This document shows positions 1 through 30,345 of a DNA stretch of 64,000 bases, in pieces. Under the pieces are notes generated by a model. The model was not told the origin of the DNA. It did no database searches and saw only the letters and a list, made by a program, of their open reading frames with translations. Every line of letters starts with the position of its first letter. The first letter of the stretch is position 1. Made by a program: the position numbers and the translations under genes. The DNA comes from Eleginops maclovinus (lineage: Eukaryota; Chordata; Actinopteri; Perciformes; Eleginopidae): NCBI RefSeq assembly GCF_036324505.1, contig NC_086363.1:744446-808445 (forward strand), read 5' to 3'.

Positions 1-245
1 TGGAACCGTATTCTCTGGAATCGTGTCTGTGGAACCGTGTCTCTGGAACCGTATTCTCTGGAATCGTGTCTGTGGAACCGTATTCTCTGGAATCGTGTCT
101 GTGGAACCGTGTCTCTGGAACTGTGTCTGTGGAACCGTGTCTCTGGAACCGTGTCTGTGGAACCGTGTCTGTGGAACCGTGTCTCTAGAACCGTGTCTGT
201 GGAACCGTGTCTCTAGAACCGTGTCTCTAGAACCGTGTCTCGCTG
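1..245. repeat. 14-bp minisatellite, cut by the window edge
   Basis: Tandem copies of a 14-bp unit, roughly TGGAACCGTGTCTC, with T/C and G/A variants, run from the first base to about 245. The array continues to the left of the window. The open frame through it is only the repeat read as codons and is not a gene. Confidence 0.9.
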
Positions 246-374
246 CAGTCTTTGATAAAGTGTGTGTGATGATCTCCGTTGTGTTGCAGTGATAATCTGA
301 GAGTAAGAGACTCTGAGGTATTTCAGAAAGAGTTCAGCCAATGAGACGGTGCTGACAACTTTATCTGAGGCTAT

Positions 375-487
<113 letters not shown>

Positions 488-551
488 TGACCTCACTCAC
501 ACGATGATTGGGTTTCAGCATACACAAGCAGGAGCTGTGGGAATGTCTGGT

Positions 552-552
<1 letters not shown>

Positions 553-643
<91 letters not shown>
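553..643. repeat. (CA)n microsatellite
   Basis: About 45 CA dinucleotides. It lies 66 bp from the GT tract ending at 486 and is complementary to it, so the pair can form a hairpin. Confidence 0.97.
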
Positions 644-645
<2 letters not shown>

Positions 646-714
646 TTTCTATTTCTGTTTCTTCAGACTCTGGAAACACTCTGGTGCTCCCTCTCCTGTA
701 GTTCTATAGGTGTT

Positions 715-800
715 AGTGCATGTCAATGGTCTGCAGAGGCTAAAATCCCTGTGTTCCTGGCTGCACTGGGAGGGTAAAATAAAGACGCAATGCAACAGTG
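715..800 (+). repeat. Fragment of a dispersed repeat (family A)
   Basis: The segment with GTGCATGTCAATGGTCTGC and the following AGGCTAAAATCCCTGTGTTC recurs at 63505-63662 in the same orientation and, partly, at about 20095-20145 in reverse. I recognise it as a dispersed fish-type repeat but cannot name its class. Confidence 0.6.
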
Positions 801-873
801 AAAATGCTGTTCTGAAACATGTTTCACTAAATACTCCATATTTATTGACGGTTAAAAGTGTCTTCATTCCCAT

Positions 874-878
<5 letters not shown>

Positions 879-960
<82 letters not shown>
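879..960. repeat. (CA)n microsatellite
   Basis: About 41 CA dinucleotides with no interruption. Confidence 0.97.
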
Positions 961-965
<5 letters not shown>

Positions 966-1029
966 ATCAGAAGGGGACCAGTGCTGCTGAAAACTTCAAA
1001 TGCGTGTAAATGCACGAGGGCGGGTCCAC

Positions 1030-1155
<126 letters not shown>

Positions 1156-1161
1156 AGGCTC

Positions 1162-1169
1162 CGTGGGAA
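1162..1169 (+). promoter_or_regulatory. RBPJ/CSL-type site upstream of hey2
   Basis: CGTGGGAA fits the RBPJ consensus YRTGDGAA exactly, 462 bp before the hey2 start codon. Hey genes are direct Notch/RBPJ targets, so a site here is expected. The motif is short and its use is inferred. Confidence 0.4.
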
Positions 1170-1380
1170 AGCTCCAGCAGAGGAGCACTCACCGGTCATC
1201 AGTCCGGTCTGCAGCCGCCACACGGGCCACCTGTCTCGGATTACTCACCGGACAAACACCGCTGGAAAAAACGACTCCTGGATACACTGAATACTTTAGA
1301 GACCAAACACAGAGGAACACGGAGCTCTGCACCATGTTCCCCACTCTTATCGTCTGTTGATACCGGGAAATTGTTCTTTG

Positions 1381-1388
1381 CATGGGAA
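1381..1388 (+). promoter_or_regulatory. Second RBPJ/CSL-type site upstream of hey2
   Basis: CATGGGAA also fits YRTGDGAA, 243 bp before the hey2 ATG and in the same orientation as the site at 1162. It is not arranged as the head-to-head pair seen in some Hes promoters. Confidence 0.35.
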
Positions 1389-1630
1389 GGAAACGAACCT
1401 GAAACTTCTTCATCAACTTCTGGATTAAACACACCGAGAAACCTAATATCCCTTTAAAACCTGCTGAGTAGGCCAATATTTTATAGTTGTTTCCTCCTAT
1501 CATAATTGTATCCTCTAAAACATATTACAAGAACAGAGAGAGGGGTTAGAATCTTCTTATTTTTTAAACTAAAAAACATCCACACCTCTTACCGGGAGAC
1601 ACAGAGACTTCTCCCCGCCCTACATGCACC

Positions 1631-5687
<4,057 letters not shown>

Positions 5688-6780
5688 TTTTGAATTAAAT
5701 AGCCCTGCCACTTCCTGTTAATAATGTACCCCCCCAGTCTCTCTATCGTGCGTCCCTCACATTTAGCCAATTTGGTTTGTCGACGGTCTAACAACGTGGC
5801 TTTCGTCCAATGGGTGTTCAAAAAACAAGAGAGGGCTATCACAATTCGCTGTGCCAGATGTCAATCAACCAACAAAGACTTGTATTTACTGATGGCTGCA
5901 GCTGGTGTGGTTTTTAAGATAACTCATGGAGGTGACAACGGTTTGAAGTGACCCTAAAGTACATGCCCGGGTCATAAAGAACACACAGATTAATGGATCC
6001 ATACCTCCTGACACATGAAGAGGATTGGCAGAAAACAGCTTCTGAAATACAGAACATTTCCCACACTGTGCAGCACTCTCACACATGGGAGTATGCTAGC
6101 TACATTTAGCTCAATATTAATTCCTAAATATGAATCATTTGGATAAACTAATCCTGTAATAGTCTAGCTTCCAGCGTTTTGAACCCAGACATGTGGAGCA
6201 CCCCAAAGTTGTATGTCAGAGTATGTAGAGTAGGGGTCTCCAGCACACAGAAACTGCCGGATGCTAACCTGCATAAGTTGAGGCATTTAGTGTCAATTAG
6301 CATTATAGCGTGGATTAGCTCATACATAGCTTGACTGATTTGGACCATTTTGAGGTGTTTTTGGGGGTTATTGATGATTCCGAGTCCATATTTGTACCCC
6401 TCGTGGGCTGGACAGGACTATGACCTATACTGGGATCTAAATGGTTCCTTTCTCACCTGGAAACGTATTTAACCTAATAGCAGTTTATCAAAAGCCTGTC
6501 TGTGACGTGTTGTGTGTCGACAGCGACTTACAGGTCTTGTAATGGGATTACTTTTAACAGCATGCTTTCTGGCAGACTTTAACACAGACTATGGGACAAA
6601 ACAAAGCCTCCACGAAGAGGAAGGAGGGAATACCAGTGACAGCTCATACTGGTTCAAACTGAGATATTAACCCCATATTTGATAAACCCTTTCCCACTTT
6701 TTGTTTACTTGCATTTCCATTGAACTCACTGTTTTAATTCCCTGTCTGCCTTTTTACAAATAAAGATGGCGTAACATCTT
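5688..6780 (+). other. hey2: hey2 3' untranslated region
   Basis: Non-coding sequence after the hey2 stop. The first convincing polyadenylation signal on this strand is AATAAA at 6759-6764, giving a 3' UTR of about 1.1 kb. No further gene is visible here. The end point is inferred. Confidence 0.6.
6759..6764 (+). terminator. hey2: Likely hey2 polyadenylation signal
   Basis: AATAAA lies 1072 bp after the stop codon, followed about 45 bp later by TGTGTGTCTC, a GU-rich downstream element. Confidence 0.55.
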
Positions 6781-7386
6781 CTGATAAATGTGTGTGTCTC
6801 TCAGTTTCTTCTATAAACTGTACACTTAGATTTATATTTAGGGGTATTAAACCATAAACATCTCAGAATCAAAGTACAGTTTTGAAGTTTTATCCACTTT
6901 AAGGAAGGATTCAACACTTTAAAACACTAAATCTGCAAAGCATGTTTTAAGTAAAGCTGTGGAACAAATCTAGAGGAGTAAAAAGTGTAAAATGTGTGTG
7001 CAAACTGTTTGTTTTCCAGCATTTATGAGGACCATGACACCATAGCATGATGTGAGGACGCTGCTTTTCTGCTGGGAGATCTGAGATTAAATCAGATTTC
7101 AAGAAAGAAATGAATCCATTTGACTTTAGTCTCAGATCTAAAACTAAAAACGATCGGTTAAATCCCAAAAATAATCACGTGGCCCCAATCCTCTTCCATA
7201 TCGCACAGTATCTCATTATTAAGGTTATTATTGATCCTATGTATTATCCTTTACGCAGCAGTTTGTTAACTTGGAGACAATTCCTAAAGGGAAATACATG
7301 TTTGATAATACAGTACTGCCCGATATCACGTGTTGGGAAGTTAAAGGGACAGTATTTACCTCTGAAGAAGTATACAGTAGATTAAA

Positions 7387-7540
<154 letters not shown>

Positions 7541-7584
7541 TCTGAGAGAAAGGGGAATTGTCCAGTGAGTTTAACTTTGTGTTT

Positions 7585-7590
7585 TTTATT
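7585..7590 (-). terminator. glo1: Likely glo1 polyadenylation signal
   Basis: AATAAA on the minus strand (TTTATT on plus), about 155 bp past the glo1 stop codon. Confidence 0.55.
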
Positions 7591-7744
7591 TGTTTTACGT
7601 TTAGAAAATGTATGAAAAATGCTGGAGAACATTTCTTATTTCATCATATGGGGCTGCAGATGGGAGGGGGGGGGGGGCGCTGATGCCGTAGAACGCCTGG
7701 CTATTCAAGGCGTCTGAAATAAGCAGCAACTTGAAGATCCAAAA

Positions 7745-11220
<3,476 letters not shown>

Positions 11221-12992
11221 CGCTTCCACACTGAACGCATCACCGCAGGGTCAGCTTTTCGGTAGCGATGCATTCAGGTGCAGCTCCAGAATATCTGAGA
11301 TGTGACAAACAGATTGCACAGGCTGCATTTCTGATCGCTTAACCTTTCGTGGGGTTATTCCAGGGCCACAGCGGGGCGATGCTTCCACTGTTCAGCGGGC
11401 TTTTTAGAACCTGTGATGCTCGATATGGATTCTCCTGCAAACAACAACAATAACAACAACAATAACAACACTGTTGCCTCTAAAGTAGAAGTCTTCCGAC
11501 AGGACCTGAATGCATCGGGATGGAGTTTTTTTACAGCCAGGTGTTCCTGTGCTGCCTTCAGGTGACTAAACTCCAGGAATGAAACGCCCACGACTTTAAA
11601 AACAAATCCAGAAAAGCAGAAAAGAAGAGAGAAAAATCCCCCAGAAATAATAAATATTAAAACATATATGAATTAAATAATAATACAAAATCATAAATAT
11701 ATACACATGTGATATAAATATAATAAATACATAAAACCTAAATCATCAGTAAAGTGAAAATCCACAAATAAATCATAAAGATGAAAAAAATGAATAAATA
11801 AAATGAAATTATAAAAATAATAATTATAATAAATAATAAAACATAAATAATCATTAACAAAATAATATATTTAGCCATTTAAGAATATAATGACTGATCA
11901 TTATTTATAGTATATTCTAATGATGAGTTCATGGGACTTTTGCTTATGGTTTTAAAGTGTGGATTTACTGAGGAAATAATGTGAATTTATTTGCTCTTAA
12001 TTTCTTGTCTTTACTGAGATATGTTTGGGTGTTTTGTTTTTTTTGGGGGGGGGATTTTGAAGTATTTCAGGTAAAGTATTTTGAGACAGGTCTGAACCTG
12101 TTTGTGTGGGAGGAAGACTGACATTAACACAGGCTGCAGTCACACACTCATCCCCCATCAGTCACACAGGCCAACAGTGTACATGATAGGCTAAGGGCAG
12201 GACAAGCGGTCGGCCAATCACAACAGAGCCAGCCAGCTAACCAATCAGAGCAGACTGGGCTCTGGTTTCAGACAGAGGGTGAAAAGAGGAGCTGCAAAAT
12301 TTGACTTTTTTCCAAATTTCTTTTTGGAGAACATTTTCTTTTTACTCAGATTTGGACTTTTTTTAATTTACACACAAAATCTTTTGCACGTCCGTCCTGG
12401 GGGAGGGACCCTTCCTCTGCTGGTCTCCCTGAGGTTTCTTCGATTCCCCTGTTAACTGGGGGGTTGTCCGTTGTGAGGGTCGAAGGACAGAGGGGGGGGG
12501 GGTCTTTTTCATATTCTGTACAAACTGCAAAGTCCACTGAGGCAAAAGTAGAATTGTGATATTGGGCTCTATAAATAGTGTGTGTAGAGTGACTGATTAA
12601 AGCAGTCAGGAAATAGGCTTTAAAGAGTGTGTGAGTTTGGTGAAATCTGGTGGTCAAAAAATATGTACTTTTTTAAACCCAAATGAGGAAATGAAAGAGT
12701 GGTACTTAATTTAGCTGTATGCAATATTCTGCATAATCAAAAACAAAATAGTCTTGTGGTTTCGTTTTTAAAATAGAAAGCAGAGTCAGTGTTAAGATGT
12801 TAAATATTAAGAGCATTTGAGGAAAATACTATCTTATAAATCATGTCCCAAACATTCAAAAATAAATGGAGGCAAAGGGTAAATATTGAGGCTCAGTGTA
12901 AGGGTTTCCCCCTCCTTTTATTTCTGCTCTGGTGGAATCAGGTAACAACGTGTCTTCAATAACCTCCAGCGTCTCATCTAACACACATTGTA
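11221..12992. other. Intergenic DNA, glo1 5' side to bub1 3' side
   Basis: No exon recognised. About 11640-11890 is very A+T-rich simple-like sequence. About 12170-12300 is a dispersed repeat piece with CCAATCACAACAGAGCC and GGGCTCTGGTTTCAGACAG. The glo1 promoter should lie just right of 11220, but I see no clear TATA box. Confidence 0.6.
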
Positions 12993-12998
12993 TTTATT
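12993..12998 (-). terminator. bub1: Likely bub1 polyadenylation signal
   Basis: AATAAA on the minus strand, about 160 bp after the bub1 stop codon. Confidence 0.6.
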
Positions 12999-13153
12999 AA
13001 GAAAAAAACACACCTCAAACTACCGGGAGCAGATAAAAAAAGCAACCAAATGATATTTACAGTTTTATAATGTACAGATTCGGATCTTCCTTAAAACGTA
13101 AAGGTTGAACAGTGAAGACATTTAAAGGAAGGTCTGTCCTGGTCTCCTCCTCC

Positions 13154-23827
<10,674 letters not shown>

Positions 23828-23969
23828 TCTGCATTCAGTTTAAAAGAAACGTCCTTAAAGTCATGAGTGTTTTGTGGTTGTTTCCGAACAAAAAAGTGTT
23901 CAATTGTTGGTATTTTCTAGCTTTAAAATCAAACGTTTGTCTCCCTAACTTGTTGCTGTTTCTAATACA

Positions 23970-23990
23970 TTTGAATCTTCGCGCTCCAAT
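23970..23990. promoter_or_regulatory. bub1: bub1 promoter cluster: CHR-like, E2F-like and CCAAT
   Basis: Within 21 bp and 143-163 bp from the bub1 ATG lie TTTGAA (CHR core, 23970-23975), TTCGCGC (E2F/CDE-like, 23978-23984) and CCAAT (23986-23990). This combination is typical of G2/M cell-cycle genes controlled by DREAM/MuvB and NF-Y. Use here is inferred. GCTCCGCCCAC near 24025 could bind Sp1. Confidence 0.5.
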
Positions 23991-24069
23991 AGCAAGGCGA
24001 GAATTCCACCGTGCGTCGTTTAAGCTCCGCCCACACGAGCGGCGGATATCCGGTGTACAACAATTTAAC

Positions 24070-24884
24070 AAAATAAAACGAGACGAAGAAATGTAAGAAA
24101 ATAAAAGTGATGAAGAAATGTAAGAAAATAAAAGAGAATAAATGAAATAGTAAACAGGAGAGCAATATAATACTTAAGTGATCCAAATAAGAGAATTGTT
24201 TCCGTCACAGCAGCATAGACAAACACAAATAAAGATATGTATATATATTAGAAGATATACACATCAATAATGAAGGATAAACATCCAAACAGTATATGTA
24301 TTGAATACACAATATTAATATTCAAATACATTATGCTAGTCCAGCTGATCAACCTCCCAAAAGGCCAACATTGAATAAAATAAACACTTTACAACTTACA
24401 ATAGAGTCTGTTCACTTATTGTTTTTTAATGTTATTTATATAAACTGTATATATTTTCTTATTTCAACGCTGACTTTTAGCTTTATGTTGTCTTTTTAGT
24501 TTTAAGATCTGCAATTAAATAATACAACTCTTATGATTTATATCCATTTAAACTTATTTCACAGGCAACATAGAAAAAGAAAATAACCAACATTACCAGA
24601 TTATTTTCCGTGTACCCATTTTATATTTGTGAAGTCTTTATTTTCAACACTAACTTTGAGCTTTCAAATTATTATTTTTTTTATGTTATAGATTTTTTTG
24701 CAATTAAATAATATGTGTACCTTTGCTTCAATTGTCTTTCCTTTTTAAACCCGTAATCGGAAAAGCAAAAAATGATTATTAATTATAACTAACCGACTCT
24801 ATGACGTGGCATGCAGATTCTTGGAGCAGACTCCAGCAAGAAACCATGAATCAGTGCAGACAGAGAATCAATTCAATTGACCTT
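24070..24884. other. A+T-rich intergenic DNA between bub1 and tmem30a
   Basis: No exon seen. About 24440-24530 and 24625-24715 are diverged copies of one segment (both contain GCAATTAAATAATA), indicating an old local duplication of about 190 bp. Confidence 0.5.
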
Positions 24885-26275
24885 TTTATTGTTTTAAAGC
24901 AACAACACAACACGGATGGAGTATCAAAAGAAATGTAAACCAAATTTGTCTCGAAGAAATGCATTAAAAAGAACATAAAAACACATTTTAACTCGGCACA
25001 TTTCAACATGCGGCGTAGATTGGATTAACCTCAGCTGCTGAGGAGGAGCTGAACATGGCAGGATTCGGGTGTAAAGGTACATGTGTGCATTAGGGTCACT
25101 GTCAGTATTGTGAATGCGGAGTACAACAGGTAAACATTTAGCACTGCGTCACGGCTCTATCATGCTGCTTCTGTGTCATTATTGCATGGACGATGAATAA
25201 AGCCACGACACGTTAATGTGCATTTCTCTGCAGTAGGTCTACACATCTGCTATGTACAGATCATCAAAACAGAGACCTTTACCCCCAGTTTTAGACTCAA
25301 CCCCCCCCTGAGGTGTGGCGTGCAAATAACAGGCTTCACAATGCAAACATCTCTGATAAATAAATACACAAAAATAAACATGTTAGTGTTCCCTCTGACG
25401 CACGTTTAAAAAGCAGGATTTCAGATCACAGGAGGCTTCACAGACGGTACGAGGCACAAAGACGAGCCGTTCAAGCAGCTCAGTGATCACATGTAGAACT
25501 CAGTTTCCCAGCATGCAACAGGACTACACTCCAGCTCTCCGTAACTGCACCTGCATGGAGATTAGAGATCAGACGCAGGAGTTATTCCTCACTGCTTCAT
25601 ATTCATATTTCTATCCTTGCTTGACAGTGAAGCTTTCCCTTTTCTAGATCTGCACTGAATGCATAATCATCTCATAGTTTGAACAGGTGATTATATTCCG
25701 GACGTCCTGATTGGTTCATAATGTAGTTATGAAACCCAGAAATCAAGGGGACATCTCTTAATGTTCAGTTTAGTCTGATCATTGATCTAAATCTGCTTTA
25801 TTTACTATCAAAGAAGGCAAGATATCCACGTTTAAAAAGGGGGAAACAGATCATTGTACCCTGCTCTCTTTCAGTGTGGTGTCTGATTACTCTTTCAGGG
25901 TTAATGTCATTTCTGAGTAATTGTAGAATGTAAACTCCTCCTCAGGTGGTTTAAACTCCCAAAACTTGGAACATGGTTTCTGTTTAAGCAAAGTGCTGTT
26001 TCCATACCTTACTTTATTCTACATGTCCTACTTTCTGATGTGTTCAGGAGCTGTACGTGTCTTTATTCTAAGTTAGGTCATCAGTGTGATTTGAGTTACC
26101 GGGTATTTAAAAGCTGCTGAACGATGGAAAATTCCTAGCTGTTTTCCATTAACCCTGGCAAATAATCAGCCACAATCAAGCTGCTTTTAACCTCACTTTT
26201 CTGCTGAATTAGATGGATTTTATATTAACTTGGTCTCTGGAGGAGGTTTACCCAGAGCTGGAGGCGGCCGCTGCC
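24885..26275 (-). other. tmem30a: Probable tmem30a 3' untranslated region
   Basis: After the tmem30a stop there is about 1.4 kb without coding signal. A minus-strand AATAAA lies at 24885-24890. The extent of the UTR is inferred. Confidence 0.5.
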
Positions 26276-29200
26276 TCAGTTGGAAATGTCGGCGCTGTTG
26301 TTCCTGTTGCCACACTTGTGGTGGATGACGAGCAGCACGACGCCCAGGAAGAAGCAGACGGAGCCCACGGTGATGTACGCGATGCCTAGGAACGGGTTCT
26401 TCCCCCCCATCCAGGAGATGGTGCTCAGGATCATCCGCTTCCTGCCCTCGAAGCTGCGCACGGGGTAATCTGAGGGGAAGCGGTTAAAGGCGGGAACAGC
26501 TGGTGTTCAGCCTGTCAATCAACTGATGTCCATTTCTTTGCGAATGGTCATTTTTTAAATACTTAATTTGAAACAAAACATTTGATTAGTTTGTCAAATT
26601 ATCTTGCATTTATTTATCTTTATTTTAGTTTTAGTGAAAATAGGTTTTTTTTAAGGAATTAATTTGTTAAATGAAAATAAAATAAAAAATGTTTTCTTAT
26701 TTTATTAAAAACATTTAAATCTTTATTCATTAAAAGCAGAATATTAATTTAACATTTGTTTTTTTCTCATTTATTCTTCTGACGGACTCAAACTTTTATG
26801 ATTTAATCGGAATAAATTAATTGGACCTGCAGTGGAAACTGTTTTAAAATCTAAATGCAAACAAATATTTAAATGTGTAAATATAGTTTATTGATAAATG
26901 TACACATAAATACTGCTTACTACATGTTAGGTTTTCATCCCTATCCAAACTGCTGTAGCCAATGAAGGGATTCTGGTTTCATTTAACTCCTCCTGATCTG
27001 TGTGAGTGTGAGGGGAAGGATACTGTAGACGACCTCCAGCGAGTAGTTCCCCCGGGGCAGGGTGGGCACCATGCCGCTCTTCTTGTTGATGATGCGGTAG
27101 AGCTTCCTGAAGGTCGGCAGCGCCGCCGTCCTCATCCACACGATGAAGTCCTCGTTGATGAAGCCGTTGTTGCCCTCGTCAACGTCCAGATCATACACCG
27201 GGCGCCGCCAGTTTATCGGCTTCGTTGTTCCTGAAGCGGGGAGGAAACACACATTTAACTCTACGCTCTGCCTGTGGCTCGGAGCCTGGGACTGCAGATC
27301 CCCGTTGCATATCTCCACCTTGGAAAGCGGCAGTAAGATTGGGGCTGTTTCCTCCGGGGTTTCCAAACTTCACGTGCTTATCGGTCCACCAGGCGATGCC
27401 GGTGGTGTTCAGAGGAATCTGGAGCCTTGTGCCGTTGGGGTCGTTGTAGAACAGCTCCAAAGTGTCTGCAACGAAAGACAGAGGATTAGCTGTGACTCCT
27501 TAGATCAGACTCTCTCACAGCAGGAGGGGGCTCACCGTTGAACATGCTGTTGGCGATAGCTCCACACGGCGCGATGGGTTTGTTCTCATGGTAAGCGTAC
27601 GGCTCACACTCCTTACTGGGTTCCTGAGGGATGAGGAAGAGGAGGGGATTCAGAGAGGAACGGCAACACACGGTGGAAGTATGTCATGTTGACTTCTTAA
27701 AGTCTTCACCATCAGGGAGGCAAAGAAATGCCAAGATGTCTAAATGTCATCTCTCTGAAAAGTTTCCTCCCACTAAGCTCAAGGACACTTATTGTTTGCC
27801 AATTTAAAGTCTTTCAATTAAAGATGTCAGACCGACAGCCTGGTTAGCAATTTAAGGCTTCTGACATGGCAGCTTTGATTTATGGTGCAGAGTTGCGTTT
27901 AACGGTGAGACAGATGCTGAACCTCGCTGTGTTTCACTACGTCTCACCACGAGGGATTTGGGGTCTCCGTTCAGCTGGCTGTCATCTCTGGACTTGACGT
28001 AGCGACGGTGATTCTGGTAGAAGTTGGAGAGGCCGTAATACACATAGACGTTGCTCTGTGGATCAGAGACACATCAGACTCAGAGACCATAAAGGAATAA
28101 AACTGAAAATGACCCGACTGCCGCGGAGGCACCAGCTCGCTTTCTCACCTCATAAGGCTGCTCCAGGTAGAAGGGGATGGTGCAGGTGCAAGGCCTGGTG
28201 CTGTTCCAGCTGAAGTTCTGGGAGCAGTTGAAGCAGGGACTGGACATGTCCACTCCTGTGTAATCAATCTGCAAACACACAGGAACGTCATCGACACAGA
28301 ACTCTACAAAACCACAGATCCAGGTCGCCTTCCACAAAGCCACTAAAACTAGCTGCACCTTTCCCAGCTCTGAGAACACTTTAATGATCAATCATTAGAC
28401 ATGAAAACGTCCATACATCCAAATGAGGAAATGATTCTTTTGCTTGAGTGACCTTGGTTACCCTGAGAGCTGACTGGATACCTTTTTTTTTCTGAATGCA
28501 ATATATCCCTTGTCGCTACTTTTTTTGGCTCTAATGCACCATATCAAAACATATATCTATATATGTAATCTCCATACAGGTTGCTTTGCTTTGATCATGT
28601 TTAATATATAAACAAAAATATATCTTTAGCGGAACGAAAACGCTCAACAGAAGAGATGTCGGCTCAGCTCTCCCTCTGTCAGTAAGCCCCAGCTATGAAC
28701 CAGGTGACCTACAAACCACACCCATGTGACAACAACCGGAAGAGCTCCACAAATACAAACAAATAATAACAACACAAAAAATGAACTCAGGCATAATAGC
28801 ATTTTGGCTCCTACATGCAGGACTTTACTTTACTGTAAGTGTTCTACACTCTGGTACTTCTACTTTACTCAGGATCTGAGTACTTCTTCTTTACTCAGGA
28901 TCTGAGTACTTCTACTTTTACTCAAGATCTGAGTACTTCTTCTTTTACTCAAGATCCTGAGTACTTCTACTTTTACTCAAGACCTTAGTACTTCTACTTT
29001 TACTCAAGACAACTGAGTACTTCTTCTTTTACTCAAGACCTGAGTACTTCTACTTTTACTCAAGTACTCCTCTAGGGTTGGTTTCAGATCAGTCACCTCG
29101 AACTCCTTGATGTTGTTGGAGGTGACGAAGAGTCCGATGCCGATGGGGATGAAGAGCAGTCCGATGATGAAGAAGGCTGGCAGCACGGTCCCCGCGGTGA

Positions 29201-29333
29201 GGATGGGCTGCCAGGCCGGCAGTCTCTGCTGCTTAAAGGCCGTGTTCTCCGGCTTCCTGCTCCGCAGAGCCCCGGGGCCAGACACCGTGATGTGTCCGTC
29301 CTCCTCTTTAGCGGTGTAGCTGGACGCCATCAT
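26276..29333 (-). CDS. tmem30a: Cell cycle control protein 50A (P4-ATPase flippase beta subunit), 7 exons
   Basis: Exons in transcript order: 29333-29097, 28268-28149, 28055-27948, 27623-27536, 27465-27319, 27230-27024, 26469-26276; 366 residues (human about 361). CDC50A pairs with P4-ATPases so that they leave the ER and flip aminophospholipids (family knowledge). The first membrane helix is at about residues 46-69 ([19 protein letters not shown]), the second at about 331-353 ([19 protein letters not shown]). The extracellular loop has paired cysteines (SPCFNC, RPCTCT, KECEPY, APCGAI) and N-glycosylation sequons (NCS, NFS, NST, NGT, NLT). A start two codons in a row (MM) leaves the exact first residue open; the second ATG has G at +4. 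Teleosts have two paralogues, which I cannot separate here. Intron 1 carries a 32-bp minisatellite. Confidence 0.96.
28850..29070. repeat. 32-bp-family minisatellite, reverse orientation, tmem30a intron 1
   Basis: About seven diverged units of GAGTACTTCTACTTTTACTC with CAAGATCT or CAAGACCT. The array ends about 30 bp before the donor of exon 1. Confidence 0.9.
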
Positions 29334-29549
29334 TGTTCCTGTCGTTGCTCAACACCAACGGCTCTGACAGCTTGTAAACACAACCGGATTTAACGCTTTA
29401 GATGAGACATGAAACGAGTTTATATCTTAAATCTACAAAAGGTGTTGTCATTTGTTTAAATTTTGTTATTTTTGGTGATTTAATCCATCTTTTTCGGATC
29501 ACCAGCTAGTTCCTTCAGGAAGAACACAAACAACTGACGCAGAACGTGC

Positions 29550-29557
29550 TGACGTCA
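29550..29557. promoter_or_regulatory. tmem30a: Full CRE upstream of tmem30a
   Basis: TGACGTCA, the palindromic CREB/ATF octamer, lies 217 bp before the tmem30a ATG, followed by CGTC. Function is inferred. Confidence 0.45.
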
Positions 29558-29692
29558 CGTCTTCTTCTTCTGTTGTGTTGTTTTAATGGCGGTGTGCAAA
29601 CAGCTTAACGGTGCATTAGCGCCTCCTGTCTGTTCCAGAGTGGATCAGACAATACGTTCTCATTCTTAATCCCTCACAAGAAAATGAGATAC

Positions 29693-30345
29693 GTCTCTCT
29701 TTAGTGTCCCCTGGTCTCCAGCCGTGTGCGTCTCTTTTTAGTGTCCCCTGGTCTCCAGCTGTGTGCGTCTCTCTTTAGTGTCCCCTGGTCTCCAGCCGTG
29801 TGCGTCTCTTTTTAGTGTCCCCTGGTCTCCAGCTGTGTGCGTCTCTCGTTAGTGTCCCCTGGTCTCCAGCTGTGTTAGGGTGGCCAGACGTCCGGCTTTA
29901 GGCCGGACAGTCCGGCTTTTCAATGACCTGTCCGAGCCGGACGCGTATTTGCCCTCCTTAGGTGCATACCATCCTTAGAAGGAGGACAAATACGCGCCGG
30001 ACGCCGGACAGGGCATTGTGCGTCTCTCTTTAGTGTCCCCTGGTCTCCAGCTGTGTACGTCTCTCTTTAGTGTCCCCTGGTCTCCAGCTGTGTACGTCTC
30101 TCTTTAGTGTCCCCTGGTCTCCAGCTGTGTGCGTCTCTCTTTAGTGTCCCCTGGTCTCCAGCTGTGTGTGTCTCTCTTTAGTGTCCCCTGGTCTCCAGCT
30201 GTGTGCGTCTCTCTTTAGTGTCCCCTGGTCTCCAGCTGTGTGCGTCTCTCTTTAGTGTCCCCTGGTCTCCAGCTGTGTGCGTCTCTCTTTAGTGTCCCCT
30301 GGTCCCCAGCTGTGTGCGTCTCTCTTTAGTGTCCCCTGGTCTCCG
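29693..30345. repeat. 37-bp minisatellite with CTCF-like core
   Basis: About 14 copies of a unit containing GTCTCTCTTTAGTGTCCCCT and GGTCTCCAGCTGTGTGC. It is interrupted once by a 140-bp hairpin element at 29877-30016. On the minus strand each unit contains GACCAGGGGACAC, close to the CTCF core CCACCAGGGGGCGC. Confidence 0.93.
29877..30016. mobile_element. 140-bp hairpin MITE-like insertion inside the 37-bp array
   Basis: It starts TTAGGGTGGCCAGACGTCCG and ends GCCGGACAGGGCAT. Internally, GCGTATTTGCCCTCCTT and AAGGAGGACAAATACGC pair with one mismatch. Repeated GCCGGAC/GTCCGGC blocks allow further pairing. The array reads on after it with at most a 2-bp (TG) duplication, so the family is not clear. 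Confidence 0.65.

Noticed and set aside
29877..29890. TTAGGG suggesting an interstitial telomere repeat
   Set aside because: Only a single copy, and it is the terminus of the hairpin element.
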